A DNA stretch of 64,000 nucleotides, from positions 1 through 64,000 of the forward strand of contig JAFDVK010000023.1 in assembly GCA_018269005.1 (NCBI GenBank), in the 5' to 3' direction. Shown in pieces: positions 1 through 8,562 of the stretch. Both the position numbers and the translations under genes were made by a program. Below the pieces are notes generated by a model. The model was not told the origin of the DNA, did not search any database, and saw nothing but the letters and a program-made list of their open reading frames with translations. How positions within the stretch are numbered: position 1 is the first letter of the stretch; each line of letters starts with the position of its first letter. This DNA comes from Acidobacteriota bacterium. GTDB lineage: Bacteria; Acidobacteriota; Blastocatellia; Pyrinomonadales; Pyrinomonadaceae.

Positions 1-543
1 ACCTTCTTTAGTTGGACGGGCGGGACACCGACGGCCTCTGCTGCGAACACATCGACGGGAGTGTACGCAACGGGGCAGAACAACGGATTCCAGGTGACGG
101 TGCCGGCAGATACGACGGCCCGTACGTTGAAGCTCTACGTTGGGTTGTGGGCGGCCGGAGGGCGGTTGGAAGCGAGTCTTAGTGACGGCAGTGCTCCGGC
201 GTATGCAGACACCTCGATCTCGAATTCGGGCGGGACAAGCAATGGGGTTTACACGCTGAATTATCAGGCCGGGAGTGCGGGACAGACGTTGACGGTGAAA
301 TGGACGGCGAACACCACGTTCAGCCAATGGGGCAACGTGACCATCCAAGCTGCCACTCTTGCTAACGGCACCATTCCGTTCTCCGGGCTCAATAATAGTC
401 CCTTTGAACTGTGGGGAATCGATGGATTAGGCGGCCATAAAAGGGTTACGAACGATCCGAGCGGGGAGGGTGAGTTCGACACGCTCAGGATCCTTCGTCC
501 GGAGCTTTCGTTGGCGATCGGAATGGGCTTTCCTTACAGATAG
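1..543 (+). CDS. C-terminal part of a secreted Ig-like/beta-sandwich surface protein (5' end outside window)
   Basis: The frame is open from base 1 with no start codon before the window edge, so only the C-terminal ~180 residues are present. The visible part is rich in Thr, Gly, Ser and Asn and matches a beta-sandwich repeat often found in large secreted bacterial proteins, with phrases such as VTVPADTTARTLKLYVGLW, SDGSAPAYAD and GVYTLNYQAGSAGQTLTVKW. The last ~60 residues, after QAATL, no longer resemble that repeat, so the natural end may have been altered by a frameshift or the tail may be lineage-specific. A GTG at 61 is in frame but is probably not the start. Role: extracellular, function unknown. 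Confidence 0.6.
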   Translation, partial: TFFSWTGGTPTASAANTSTGVYATGQNNGFQVTVPADTTARTLKLYVGLWAAGGRLEASLSDGSAPAYADTSISNSGGTSNGVYTLNYQAGSAGQTLTVKWTANTTFSQWGNVTIQAATLANGTIPFSGLNNSPFELWGIDGLGGHKRVTNDPSGEGEFDTLRILRPELSLAIGMGFPYR

Positions 544-644
544 TAGCCTACGGATCCGAGTGCAAGGCTCGTTGCAAGACAATAGTGTCTGCGACACTCA
601 GGACTGTATGAAGTCCGCGGCAGGGACGAATCGAAGCGGGGTAA

Positions 645-2414
645 ATGGAGAGGTTGAGAAGGGCGTTCGGGCTCGGTGTTATTGTCGTCTCATTTTCGAC
701 ATTCTTGGCGCAGGTCTATCGGTTGCATCTGGAGCGATGGGATGATGCTTACATTACCTTTCGATTTGCCCGGCATTTAGCAAGCGGATTAGGGCTGGTC
801 TGGAACGTAGGCGGCGAGCGGGTCGAAGGATTCACAAGTCTTCTTCATGTCTTGGTAATAGCTCTTGGCTTTAAGCTCGGGATTGATCCATGGTTGTGGA
901 GTCTTCTACTCAGTGTTGGATGCGTTATTGCATCTTGCTTTGTGATGCTTGCGATCGTTTCCCGCCATGCAGGAGGGATCGATGCATTTGCTGCAATCGT
1001 CGTAGGTATATTTGTCGCAGATCCCCTAACCGCGATCCATTCAACTTCGGGTCTCGAAACGCAGCTTTTCGTCCTATTGTTGAACCTTGCCGCATTGGCG
1101 GCACTGGAGTTTTTTGACAAGCCTGATTTAGCGAGAAGCCTTTTTCTCGCTTTGGTCGTAATAGCGGCTTGTCTTACCCGACCCGAAGCGATCCTATATG
1201 GACTCGGAATCTACGCGGCGCTTGGCCTGTCTTTCATCCTTGCAAGACGGCGGAAAGAAGGCCAGCCGAAGAACCTTCAGAACCTTGGGCTTTCCGTCCT
1301 TGTCGCTGTTTTAGGTGGATCGCTGTATGTTCTTTGGAAATATTCATACTTTGGGTACCTGCTGCCTAACCCGTACTACGTCAAATCTGCGAAGTTCAGC
1401 CTTTCAGGGCTGCCGGAGGTCAGCGAGTACATTATCCATTTGTCGCGATGGTACTTGCCGCTCCTGCTCCCCGTTCTATTCGCCTATCTATTCGCTAGGC
1501 GGCGACGGCGTCGAGATCGTAGTGAAGACCCGGGGACGTCGGAGAGTTTTGCTGGAACCGAGACCGGGACGTATGCGAAGGTGTTGATCGTCCTTCTTCC
1601 CGCTGCAATGGGCCTTGCGTACTACACGACGATAATTCATGAGGTTGGCGGTGGTAGTCGATTCTCATATCCAACATATTCGCTCATTCTGCTCGGAGTT
1701 CTGGTAGCCCTTTCCCCCATTCTCCGACGGATTCAGGCGGGCGGCGGAGTACGTTTTGGAATGGTCGCGATGTCATTTGGATGGTTCGTCATCTTATTTG
1801 TGTCTTGTCATCCTTGGATGATAGGTCCAAGACCAATTGGTGCATTTGGGCAATTTCATACAAAGGTTGGTGATGCGTTAAAGGCGACAGGATTGGATTC
1901 GAAAGGAACCATCATTTGCGACGCTGCCGGTGTCATACCGTATGTAAGTGGTTTTGATCAGATCGATAGAGTCGGCTTGACAGATAACTTTCTGTCGGGC
2001 AGATCTGATCCGACACCATCCGAACGCGAGGCGTACCTGTGGAGCCGCTCTGCTGATGTTTATATTGGCGCGGAGCCGCCAGCGACGCCCGGTGCAACTG
2101 ATTCAGAATCGGATCCAAGAATGAGTTCCCAATATGTATCTAGAATTCTGCTTAAGCGCCCCCTCAGGCTGATCGAGTCCAGGATCTACTTGCAGGATCC
2201 ACAGTTACTATTCCGGAGGATGCAAGTTTTACGAGACGACTGGGAACTGGTCGGAGAGCTTGATTGGCCCGGTTGGGAGGCATGGAGGCTAAAGAGCTTT
2301 GTTTATGTAAACCGGAGTTCTCCATATAGGGAAATTATTCGCGAAAAGATCAAGCCGCTGGTTGAAAGCGGACCTGATCAGCTCGACCTTGAGGATGTTG
2401 ATCAAAATAATTGA
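645..2414 (+). CDS. GT-C membrane glycosyltransferase, AftB/ArnT-like
   Basis: A 589-aa polytopic membrane protein with about a dozen hydrophobic segments in the first ~400 residues and a soluble C-terminal part. Residues ~32-65 hold WDDAYITFRFARHLASG followed by GLVWNVGG and VEGFTS. An Asp pair in the first periplasmic loop followed by G.GLV.N.G..VEG.T is typical of polyprenyl-phosphate-dependent GT-C enzymes such as mycobacterial AftB (arabinofuranosyltransferase). It would add a sugar from a polyprenyl-phosphate donor on the outer face of the membrane. The DPPR-synthase-like gene at 4839 fits that donor type. Donor and acceptor are inferred; an ArnT/GT39-like role is the alternative. Confidence 0.7.
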   Translation: MERLRRAFGLGVIVVSFSTFLAQVYRLHLERWDDAYITFRFARHLASGLGLVWNVGGERVEGFTSLLHVLVIALGFKLGIDPWLWSLLLSVGCVIASCFVMLAIVSRHAGGIDAFAAIVVGIFVADPLTAIHSTSGLETQLFVLLLNLAALAALEFFDKPDLARSLFLALVVIAACLTRPEAILYGLGIYAALGLSFILARRRKEGQPKNLQNLGLSVLVAVLGGSLYVLWKYSYFGYLLPNPYYVKSAKFSLSGLPEVSEYIIHLSRWYLPLLLPVLFAYLFARRRRRRDRSEDPGTSESFAGTETGTYAKVLIVLLPAAMGLAYYTTIIHEVGGGSRFSYPTYSLILLGVLVALSPILRRIQAGGGVRFGMVAMSFGWFVILFVSCHPWMIGPRPIGAFGQFHTKVGDALKATGLDSKGTIICDAAGVIPYVSGFDQIDRVGLTDNFLSGRSDPTPSEREAYLWSRSADVYIGAEPPATPGATDSESDPRMSSQYVSRILLKRPLRLIESRIYLQDPQLLFRRMQVLRDDWELVGELDWPGWEAWRLKSFVYVNRSSPYREIIREKIKPLVESGPDQLDLEDVDQNN

Positions 2415-2569
2415 ACGGTGTTCCAGAGGGACAATGCGATAACCGAATGATGAAGATGGCCGGCCCTTGCCGGAATTCTGAAATATCGCTACCACCGACA
2501 ACTAGCATGCGCACTCGCCCCATTTGGGCCGGACCAGTTCTGATAGGCGCTCTGCGAGAGGTGTAAAAG

Positions 2570-3556
2570 ATGGTCAGCTATGTGCCAAATGAGAGCGGAC
2601 TATGTGCGGAGGGTATTTCTATCGGCAGATCGTCTATCATCTATCTCTCGCTTGCACTAATGCTGTCGTTCTATCATTTTGAAACTATAAATCTCCCATT
2701 CGCAACTCAACGAGCTGAGTTCCATCAAGGAATCATTCGAGGTGATTTCAAGGCGCCGTATCAGTACCGGGTGCTTGCACCGTGGCTCGTCGAACTTCCG
2801 GCTCTGGTCGTCGCGAGCGTGATCGACACATCGAGCGGAAACCGTGCGAGCCTCGTTCGAGAGGTGTTTTACTCTCTTCAGCGGGTGGTTGCCCTTTTCC
2901 TCCTGTTTGTTGTTTTCCATTTGTTCCTTTTGACATGGTTTCGTCCGGACATTGCGTTCGCGGGCACGTTGATTCTCGCAGGTTTGCATTTGTTCACCTA
3001 TCGAAGCTATTACTTTCAGCCTTCGTCGCCCCTCAATCTCCTTTTCCTAACGATCGGGGCATGGCTAATGGCTCGTGGCGAGTTCAAGGGGTGGCTCTAT
3101 CCGCTGACGGTGATCGGGGGTTTGACGAGAGAGACGTTCGGGTTGATCGTGCCGATTCATCTTTCATTTTTTGGCTTGAAGCGAACCACGTGGAAACATA
3201 CTGTCGGACTATTTTCTGTTTGGGCTGCCGTTCAGATCGGCCTTCGAGGCATCTTTGGGATGCGACCGTCATTCCCATCGCGACCCCTTAGCGTTAATTT
3301 TCACGAAGTGTTGTGGCCGTTGTTCTTGTTCTCGCTAATGTGGGTGGTTCCTTTGATTGGCTTCAGACGCCTACCACCCGAGCTTCGCTCAATGCTTTGG
3401 CTTTTTGCTATGCCGTTGCTACTTGCGAACTTCATTTTCGGGAAGGTGGAAGAAACAAGGCTGTTTTTGGATCTCGCGATCGTTCTCATCCCGTCGACTC
3501 TGTTCGTGCTTCTTGGTGACCAGAATAGAGCCGAGCTCTCGGTGGCTGATGTCTGA
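2570..3556 (+). CDS. Polytopic membrane protein, polysaccharide-cluster hypothetical
   Basis: A 328-aa protein with roughly eight hydrophobic segments. The ATG at 2570 is preceded by GAGAGG at a good distance. An N-terminal loop carries PYQYRVLAPWL, seen in many uncharacterised membrane proteins near glycan genes, and the middle has GGLTRETF, where a charged Arg/Glu pair sits in the membrane region. No catalytic signature was recognised. Position between a GT-C transferase and a sugar epimerase suggests a part in polysaccharide assembly, perhaps as a GT-C-like enzyme, but no reaction can be assigned. Confidence 0.55.
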   Translation: MVSYVPNESGLCAEGISIGRSSIIYLSLALMLSFYHFETINLPFATQRAEFHQGIIRGDFKAPYQYRVLAPWLVELPALVVASVIDTSSGNRASLVREVFYSLQRVVALFLLFVVFHLFLLTWFRPDIAFAGTLILAGLHLFTYRSYYFQPSSPLNLLFLTIGAWLMARGEFKGWLYPLTVIGGLTRETFGLIVPIHLSFFGLKRTTWKHTVGLFSVWAAVQIGLRGIFGMRPSFPSRPLSVNFHEVLWPLFLFSLMWVVPLIGFRRLPPELRSMLWLFAMPLLLANFIFGKVEETRLFLDLAIVLIPSTLFVLLGDQNRAELSVADV

Positions 3557-3661
3557 AAGCCAAAGACAAGATGCGTTTCTTTATGCAAAGTGTGTGTTAG
3601 GGCACTCACCTATATTGCTGCCGATCGGATCCGCAGTAGACAAGGAGGGAAAGCAATAGTT

Positions 3662-4720
3662 ATGAAATCAGAACTGGAGAATAAAAACTGTCTTATAACC
3701 GGTGGAGCCGGTTTCCTTGGGATAAATCTCATTCGGCATCTGCTCAAAAAAAATTGGAGCCTTACCTCGTTCGACAAGGCAGAATTCAAGTTCGCAGATG
3801 TTACGGATTCGATTACCGTCATATGCGGAGATATTCGTGATCGCGATCAACTGAGTAGGGCAATGTTGGGTATGGATGTCGTTGTTCATACTGCGGCCGC
3901 CCTACCGTTGGACAAGAAGGTTGACATCCTTTCGACCGAGGTCGAAGGGACGCGAAATGTACTCAGCACCGCCTTTGACGCAGGGGTTGAGCGGGTTGTT
4001 CATATTTCATCGACGGCTGTTTATGGGATTCCTGACCATCATCCGCTGGTCGAAGGAGACCGGCTCCAAGGTGTTGGATCTTACGGAGAAGCAAAGATCC
4101 TAGCTGAGAACATCTGTCGAGAATATCGGGATGCGGGCCGCTGCGTACCAATTCTTCGGCCAAAGAGCTTTGTTGGGCCCGAGCGACTCGGCGTGTTTGC
4201 GTTGTTGTACGAGTGGGCGCTCGAAGGGCGAAATTTTCCACTGCTTGGACGGGGAAACAACAAGTATCAACTCCTTGACGTTGAGGATCTTTGCGATGCG
4301 ATCTATCTCGCACTCACCGTCGATGCAGAACGTGCGAACGAAACGTTCAATATTGGAGCAAAGAAGTATGAAAGCCTTTCGACCGATTTCCAAGCCGTCC
4401 TCGATCACGCCGGGTACGGCAAGCACATTCGGAAGCTGCCGGCCGGTCCTGCCGTTGCGGTGCTGAAGCTCCTTGAGAAGCTTGGGTTATCGCCGCTTTA
4501 CAAGTGGATATACGAAACTGCGGACAAGGAATCATTTGTGTCCATCGAGAAAGCTGAGGCGAGATTGGGATTCGAGCCGAGGTTTTCCAATGAGGAAGCT
4601 TTGCTTCGCAACTTTGACTGGTATCGCGAAAACGAATCTCGATTTCGGAATACATCAGGTACGAGCCATACCGTCCCTTGGAGCCAAGGGGTCCTGAGGT
4701 ATGCGAAGCTATTTTTTTGA
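3662..4720 (+). CDS. NAD-dependent sugar epimerase/dehydratase (extended SDR)
   Basis: A 352-aa extended short-chain dehydrogenase/reductase acting on nucleotide sugars. The ATG at 3662 follows an AGGAGG at 3643-3648. The longer in-frame start at 3590 has no such site and adds 24 unalignable residues. Residues 13-20 are the Rossmann TGGAGFLG, followed by VVHTAAA, HISSTAVYG, and the catalytic Tyr and Lys in GSYGEAK. The middle keeps the substrate-loop pattern RPKSFVGPERLG. Likely substrates are UDP- or dTDP-hexoses; the exact reaction (4-epimerase, dehydratase or reductase) cannot be read from sequence. It lies upstream of the UbiA-like gene and is separated from it by a hairpin. Confidence 0.75.
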   Translation: MKSELENKNCLITGGAGFLGINLIRHLLKKNWSLTSFDKAEFKFADVTDSITVICGDIRDRDQLSRAMLGMDVVVHTAAALPLDKKVDILSTEVEGTRNVLSTAFDAGVERVVHISSTAVYGIPDHHPLVEGDRLQGVGSYGEAKILAENICREYRDAGRCVPILRPKSFVGPERLGVFALLYEWALEGRNFPLLGRGNNKYQLLDVEDLCDAIYLALTVDAERANETFNIGAKKYESLSTDFQAVLDHAGYGKHIRKLPAGPAVAVLKLLEKLGLSPLYKWIYETADKESFVSIEKAEARLGFEPRFSNEEALLRNFDWYRENESRFRNTSGTSHTVPWSQGVLRYAKLFF

Positions 4721-4741
4721 CCTCTAGATTAGTTTTAGCGA

Positions 4742-4776
4742 AACGGACGCTATTCCTCATGGAGTCAGCGTCCGTT
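4742..4776 (+). terminator. Stem-loop after the epimerase gene
   Basis: A perfect 10-bp inverted repeat, AACGGACGCT (4742-4751) and AGCGTCCGTT (4767-4776), with a 15-nt loop, lies 22 nt past the epimerase stop. It is followed by ACTTTATG rather than a long T run. It is therefore a weak or factor-assisted terminator, or an mRNA-stabilising end, separating the epimerase from the next gene. Confidence 0.5.
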
Positions 4777-4838
4777 ACTTTATGCGAGCAAACTCCTTCC
4801 ACACTCGCCGCTTTCTTGCGACCCGATAGGAGTAACGT

Positions 4839-5804
4839 ATGAACGAACAAGTATCAGCCCTTCTTACAGATAAGGCTGTGGCGGTCCCGCATTCCAAGTT
4901 TAGCTGGCCCGCGCATATTGTCGCAGCCGCTCGGCCGCATCAGTGGACAAAGAATCTATTCATTCTTGCGCCATTGTTGTTTGCCGGCCTTCTAACGGAC
5001 CCCGTTTCACTCGGGCGCGCGGTCTTGGCATTCTCTGCATTTTGCTTGCTATCGAGCAGCCTATACATTTTCAACGATTGGACAGATCTCGACGAAGACC
5101 GAGCACACCCCGAGAAGTGCAAACGACCGCTTGCGTCCGGGCAATTGCCGGTTTCAACTGCTCTCGCGGCCGCAGCGTTGCTTGCAGCGACAGCTTTCTT
5201 CCTTTCCTATTTCCTAGGGCTGTACTTTTTTCTTGTTGCACTGCTGTACTTCGGGCTGGTCTTAGCGTACTGCCTTGGCCTAAAACGGATGATGGTACTG
5301 GATTGCATGATCATTGCATTGGGATTTGTCCTGCGGGTGGTTGCCGGCGCAGTTGCGATCGCGGTCACCGCCTCTCATTGGCTCATCGTTTGTGCGTTCT
5401 TATTGGCGCTTTTCCTTGCCTTCTCAAAGCGTCGTCAGGAACTTATTGCACTATCCTCCGATGCGGGCAGTCACCGCTCGGTCCTTGACCTCTATACCGT
5501 CGGATATCTTGGGCAGGTAAATGTTGTCCTGGTTGCCGCCTCGATCGTTTGCTATGCCTTATACGCAGTCGCTCCTGAAACGGTAGAAAAATTCCACACG
5601 GACGCCCTTATATATGGGACCGTCTTCGTCATTTACGGGATGTTGCGCTATTTAGCGCTGATCGAGGATCCAAAAACGGGTGGAAATCCAAGCAAAGTGC
5701 TGCTCGAGGACAAACCGCTTCTTCTGACGCTGGTGATCTGGGCGGCGTTCAATGCTGGGATCATCTACTACGAAACTTACCAACATCTGATTCCAGGTCA
5801 ATGA
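4839..5804 (+). CDS. UbiA-family prenyltransferase, decaprenyl-phosphate phosphoribosyltransferase-like
   Basis: A 321-aa integral membrane protein with about eight to nine hydrophobic segments. Residues 34-39 read HQWTKN. The first Asp-rich motif is N79-D80-x-x-D83-x-x-x-D87 followed by AHPEKCKRPLASG. The combination HPxKxxRP(L/I)ASG is characteristic of DPPR synthases, which transfer phosphoribose from PRPP to polyprenyl phosphate, rather than of quinone or haem prenyltransferases. A second polar motif is around LKRMMVLDC. The product would feed decaprenyl-phosphoryl-ribose or -arabinose to GT-C enzymes such as those at 645 and 13955. The epimerase pair that makes the arabinose form (DprE1/DprE2) is not seen in the window. 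Confidence 0.8.
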   Translation: MNEQVSALLTDKAVAVPHSKFSWPAHIVAAARPHQWTKNLFILAPLLFAGLLTDPVSLGRAVLAFSAFCLLSSSLYIFNDWTDLDEDRAHPEKCKRPLASGQLPVSTALAAAALLAATAFFLSYFLGLYFFLVALLYFGLVLAYCLGLKRMMVLDCMIIALGFVLRVVAGAVAIAVTASHWLIVCAFLLALFLAFSKRRQELIALSSDAGSHRSVLDLYTVGYLGQVNVVLVAASIVCYALYAVAPETVEKFHTDALIYGTVFVIYGMLRYLALIEDPKTGGNPSKVLLEDKPLLLTLVIWAAFNAGIIYYETYQHLIPGQ

Positions 5805-6181
5805 AGACGACCTGAGGACTAGGTGCGGTATAGACCAAAAGTACTACTGTATTCGGTCGTTTCTTCCGATTCACCGCGTACCCTGGGTTGCTATCATTCG
5901 TTAAATGTTCAACTTGGCTTAGTTGAAGGTTAGAGGGTCTGTCGGGTGAATCGGCAAACCGTGAGCGATCCACGAATTCGCTCGACAGACGCTCGGCACT
6001 TCTAGAGTCTTCCTTACGGGTAAATTGGTAGTTTGGCCTCAATATGCTGACGGTCTTGCTTCCAAGGGGTTTCTTGTTGGTCTGATTTCAAGACCACTAA
6101 AAAAGCCCGGTTTGAGAGCTGAAGGCTCCGATCGGAAGGCTTGCCGACCCCGCCAAACAAACCTTTCTGCAGGAAAATCAG
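5805..6181 (+). other. Gene-free interval upstream of the small membrane protein
   Basis: A 377-bp interval with no convincing ORF on either strand; the antisense frames here lack ribosome binding sites and family features. It contains a small stem-loop, TGGTCT (6078-6083) and AGACCA (6091-6096), with no T tract. It most likely carries the promoter for the 6182-8475 gene trio, but no clear -35/-10 pair was identified. Confidence 0.35.
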
Positions 6182-6574
6182 ATGAAATCAAGATCGAATG
6201 TTGAAGTTGCAACCCGGTCATCCGATTCCGTGGATCGAATGATAGTAGATTCGCTGGCCAAGCTTGATGGGGTTGCACTCGGGATCTCACTTGCCGTTTT
6301 GTTCGGACTGATCGTTTTCGCTGCCACTAATATCATCATTCTGAAGGGTGGCGATGTCGTTGGCCCCAATCTCTCCCTCCTCGGACAGTTCTTTATCGGC
6401 TACGACGTTACGTTCTCCGGCAGCATCGTGGGATTTGTATACGGCGGTATCGTCGGGTTTATTCTCGGCTGGCTGATCGCTAGTCTTCGAAACCTCGTCG
6501 TCTCGGTTTACATCCACTACCTGAAGGTAAAGGGAAGTATGTCCGCGGTTAACGACTACATTGACAATCCATAA
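6182..6574 (+). CDS. Small membrane protein, paralogue A flanking the flavoprotein
   Basis: A 130-aa protein with two or three hydrophobic helices and an AGGAAA ribosome binding site. The core motif is KGGDVVGPNLSLLG, then a Gly-rich helix with GSIVGFVYGGIVGF. The gene at 8092 encodes a gap-free paralogue, and the two bracket the FAD enzyme at 6574. Its stop codon overlaps the next start (TAATG), so the two are translationally coupled. Function unknown; a membrane partner or anchor for the flavoprotein is a reasonable inference. Confidence 0.7.
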   Translation: MKSRSNVEVATRSSDSVDRMIVDSLAKLDGVALGISLAVLFGLIVFAATNIIILKGGDVVGPNLSLLGQFFIGYDVTFSGSIVGFVYGGIVGFILGWLIASLRNLVVSVYIHYLKVKGSMSAVNDYIDNP

Positions 6575-8088
6575 TGATGGCGAATCCAAATAACGCAAAA
6601 GCCGAGAAAAAGAAGGTCGTGATTATTGGAGCCGGGCCCGCGGGGCTTACGGCCGCCTATCAGCTTTGCAAGGAAGGTGTCGAGTCCGTCGTCCTCGAGA
6701 AAGATGATGTTGTTGGCGGCATCTCACGAACTGTAAACTACAAAGGCTATCTCTTTGATATCGGCGGTCACAGATTCTTTACAAAGGTCAAGGCCGTTGA
6801 CGATATGTGGCGAGAAGTTCTTGGAGAAAAGAAGTTCCTCCGCCGGTCAAGGCTCTCGCGGATCTATTATCAAAAGAAGTTTTTCTTTTACCCGCTAAAG
6901 GCTTCGAATGCTCTGCTTGGCCTCGGAATCTGGAACAGCATAATGATGGTCGTCAGCTATCTGCGGGCGCAGATGTTTCCCGTCAAGAATGAATCTACGT
7001 TTGAAGATTGGATAAGCAATCGATTTGGCAAACGACTGTATCACACGTTCTTTAAGACCTACACAGAGAAAGTGTGGGGAATTCCATGCGACAAAATATC
7101 GGCCGATTGGGCTGCCCAGCGAATCAAGGGACTTTCGCTTGTGACGACCATAAAAAATGCCTTGCTTCCAACTGAGGTCAAGGACAAAGGCGAGATCATC
7201 AAAACCCTGATCGATGCTTTCGACTATCCGGCCAAAGGCCCAGGCATGATGTGGGAAATGGTCGCCGATAGTATTCAGAAGGATAGATCATCGCTAAAGA
7301 TGAAATCGGACGTAGAGTGTATATACTGGCAGCAAGGTCGGGTTATGGCGCTTGAGATAGAGCACGCCGGCAAACGCGAGGTCATTGAAGGGACCGACTT
7401 CATCAGCAGTATGCCAATGCAGGAACTCGTTAGAAAGATGTCGCCTGAGCCACCGGCAGAAGTGCTTGCTGCCGCGGATAAGCTAGGCTACCGCGACTTC
7501 CTTACAGTTTCGCTGGTCGTCAACAAAGAGAAACTGTTCGAGGACAACTGGATCTACATCCACGACCCGGATGTGAAGGTTGGCCGAATTCAGAACTTTA
7601 AGAACTGGAGTCCCCACATGGTTCCCGACCAAACTCGAACGTGTCTCGGCCTCGAATATTTCTGCTTCGAGGGTGATGGTTTGTGGAATATGGAGGACAA
7701 GGATCTGATCGCCCTTGGAACCAAGGAACTCGGCATGCTCCAGTTAGTTAACCCCGCGGATGTTGAGGACGGTTCGGTCGTCAGAATGCCGAAAGCCTAT
7801 CCCGTTTACGATGCGGTCTATGCCGACGCGGTCGATACTATCAGGGACTTCTTGCGGCAAGTCCCAAACATATACCTCGTCGGTCGGAACGGGATGCATA
7901 AGTACAACAATCAAGATCACTCAATGCTAACGGCGATGCTCTCGGTCAAAAACATTCTTGGTGCGCATTATGACGTGTGGGGCGTAAATGTTGACAATGA
8001 ATACCACGAAGAGATAACGGCACAAGAGGAATCCGAACTAGGTGTGGTATCTTCTACGCAGCCGCTGGTTCCAACAAGGATAGGCTAA
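6574..8088 (+). CDS. FAD/NAD-dependent oxidoreductase, UDP-galactopyranose-mutase/amine-oxidase-like
   Basis: A 504-aa flavoprotein. Residues ~15-45 hold the dinucleotide-binding VVIIGAGPAGLTAAYQL and the Glu-terminated strand VVLEKDDVVGG, followed by FDIGGHRFFTK, a pattern of the UDP-galactopyranose mutase/HemY group. The C terminus has the FAD-closing segment YLVGRNGMHKYNNQDHSM. In polysaccharide clusters such proteins are usually assigned as sugar-ring mutases or related redox enzymes. Coupled to the small membrane protein before it (TAATG overlap) and followed 3 nt later by its paralogue, so the three form one unit. UDP-Galf formation would suit a cluster containing arabinan-type enzymes, but the substrate is inference. 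Confidence 0.75.
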   Translation: MMANPNNAKAEKKKVVIIGAGPAGLTAAYQLCKEGVESVVLEKDDVVGGISRTVNYKGYLFDIGGHRFFTKVKAVDDMWREVLGEKKFLRRSRLSRIYYQKKFFFYPLKASNALLGLGIWNSIMMVVSYLRAQMFPVKNESTFEDWISNRFGKRLYHTFFKTYTEKVWGIPCDKISADWAAQRIKGLSLVTTIKNALLPTEVKDKGEIIKTLIDAFDYPAKGPGMMWEMVADSIQKDRSSLKMKSDVECIYWQQGRVMALEIEHAGKREVIEGTDFISSMPMQELVRKMSPEPPAEVLAAADKLGYRDFLTVSLVVNKEKLFEDNWIYIHDPDVKVGRIQNFKNWSPHMVPDQTRTCLGLEYFCFEGDGLWNMEDKDLIALGTKELGMLQLVNPADVEDGSVVRMPKAYPVYDAVYADAVDTIRDFLRQVPNIYLVGRNGMHKYNNQDHSMLTAMLSVKNILGAHYDVWGVNVDNEYHEEITAQEESELGVVSSTQPLVPTRIG

Positions 8089-8091
8089 GTA

Positions 8092-8475
8092 ATGACATCA
8101 GAATCGATCGATCCGCAATTTTCCGAGAGAACTATCAGCGAGGAGCGAGCACAAGCCATCCGTGAGGAGCAGTTGCTCAAACGAGCGGTGGTTCGGCTTA
8201 ATGGCCACGTTCTTGGGTTCGTTATTGGGACGATAGGTGCGATCGCGTTATTCACCGCCACGATATGGCTTGTTATAAAAGGAGGCGAGGTGGTTGGTCC
8301 GCATTTAGGGCTACTTGATAATTACCTTTTCGGCTATTCCGTTTCGTATCTTGGGAGCCTTGTCGGAGCTGTGTATGCGTTTGTTATTGGCTATGCCAGC
8401 GGATACCTGATCAGTTCGGTTTATAACTTTTTCGCTCTACTACGGTCGAACTCGCACAAACCGAAGACCCGCTAG
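8092..8475 (+). CDS. Small membrane protein, paralogue B flanking the flavoprotein
   Basis: A 127-aa protein with a charged N terminus (~residues 1-38) and two or three hydrophobic segments. The motif KGGEVVGPHLGLLD and the later FGYSVSYLGSLVGAVY align without gaps to the product of 6182 (GGxVVGPxLxLL, GYxV, GSxVGxxY), with roughly 40% identity over ~80 residues by eye. It starts 3 nt after the flavoprotein stop. No known family was recognised. The duplication on both sides of one enzyme suggests a hetero-oligomeric membrane component. Confidence 0.7.
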   Translation: MTSESIDPQFSERTISEERAQAIREEQLLKRAVVRLNGHVLGFVIGTIGAIALFTATIWLVIKGGEVVGPHLGLLDNYLFGYSVSYLGSLVGAVYAFVIGYASGYLISSVYNFFALLRSNSHKPKTR

Positions 8476-8562
8476 GCTGTCTAACCCTTTGCATCACCGA
8501 ACAGAACTCACGAATCGGGCAGATTCGTTTCGTGAACGTGCATGCGTGGTCTTTGAGAATAT

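Noticed and set aside
6078-6096. Stem-loop TGGTCT/AGACCA considered as a terminator
   Set aside because: Only six base pairs, and followed by A rather than T on the plus strand; no T run on the minus strand either.
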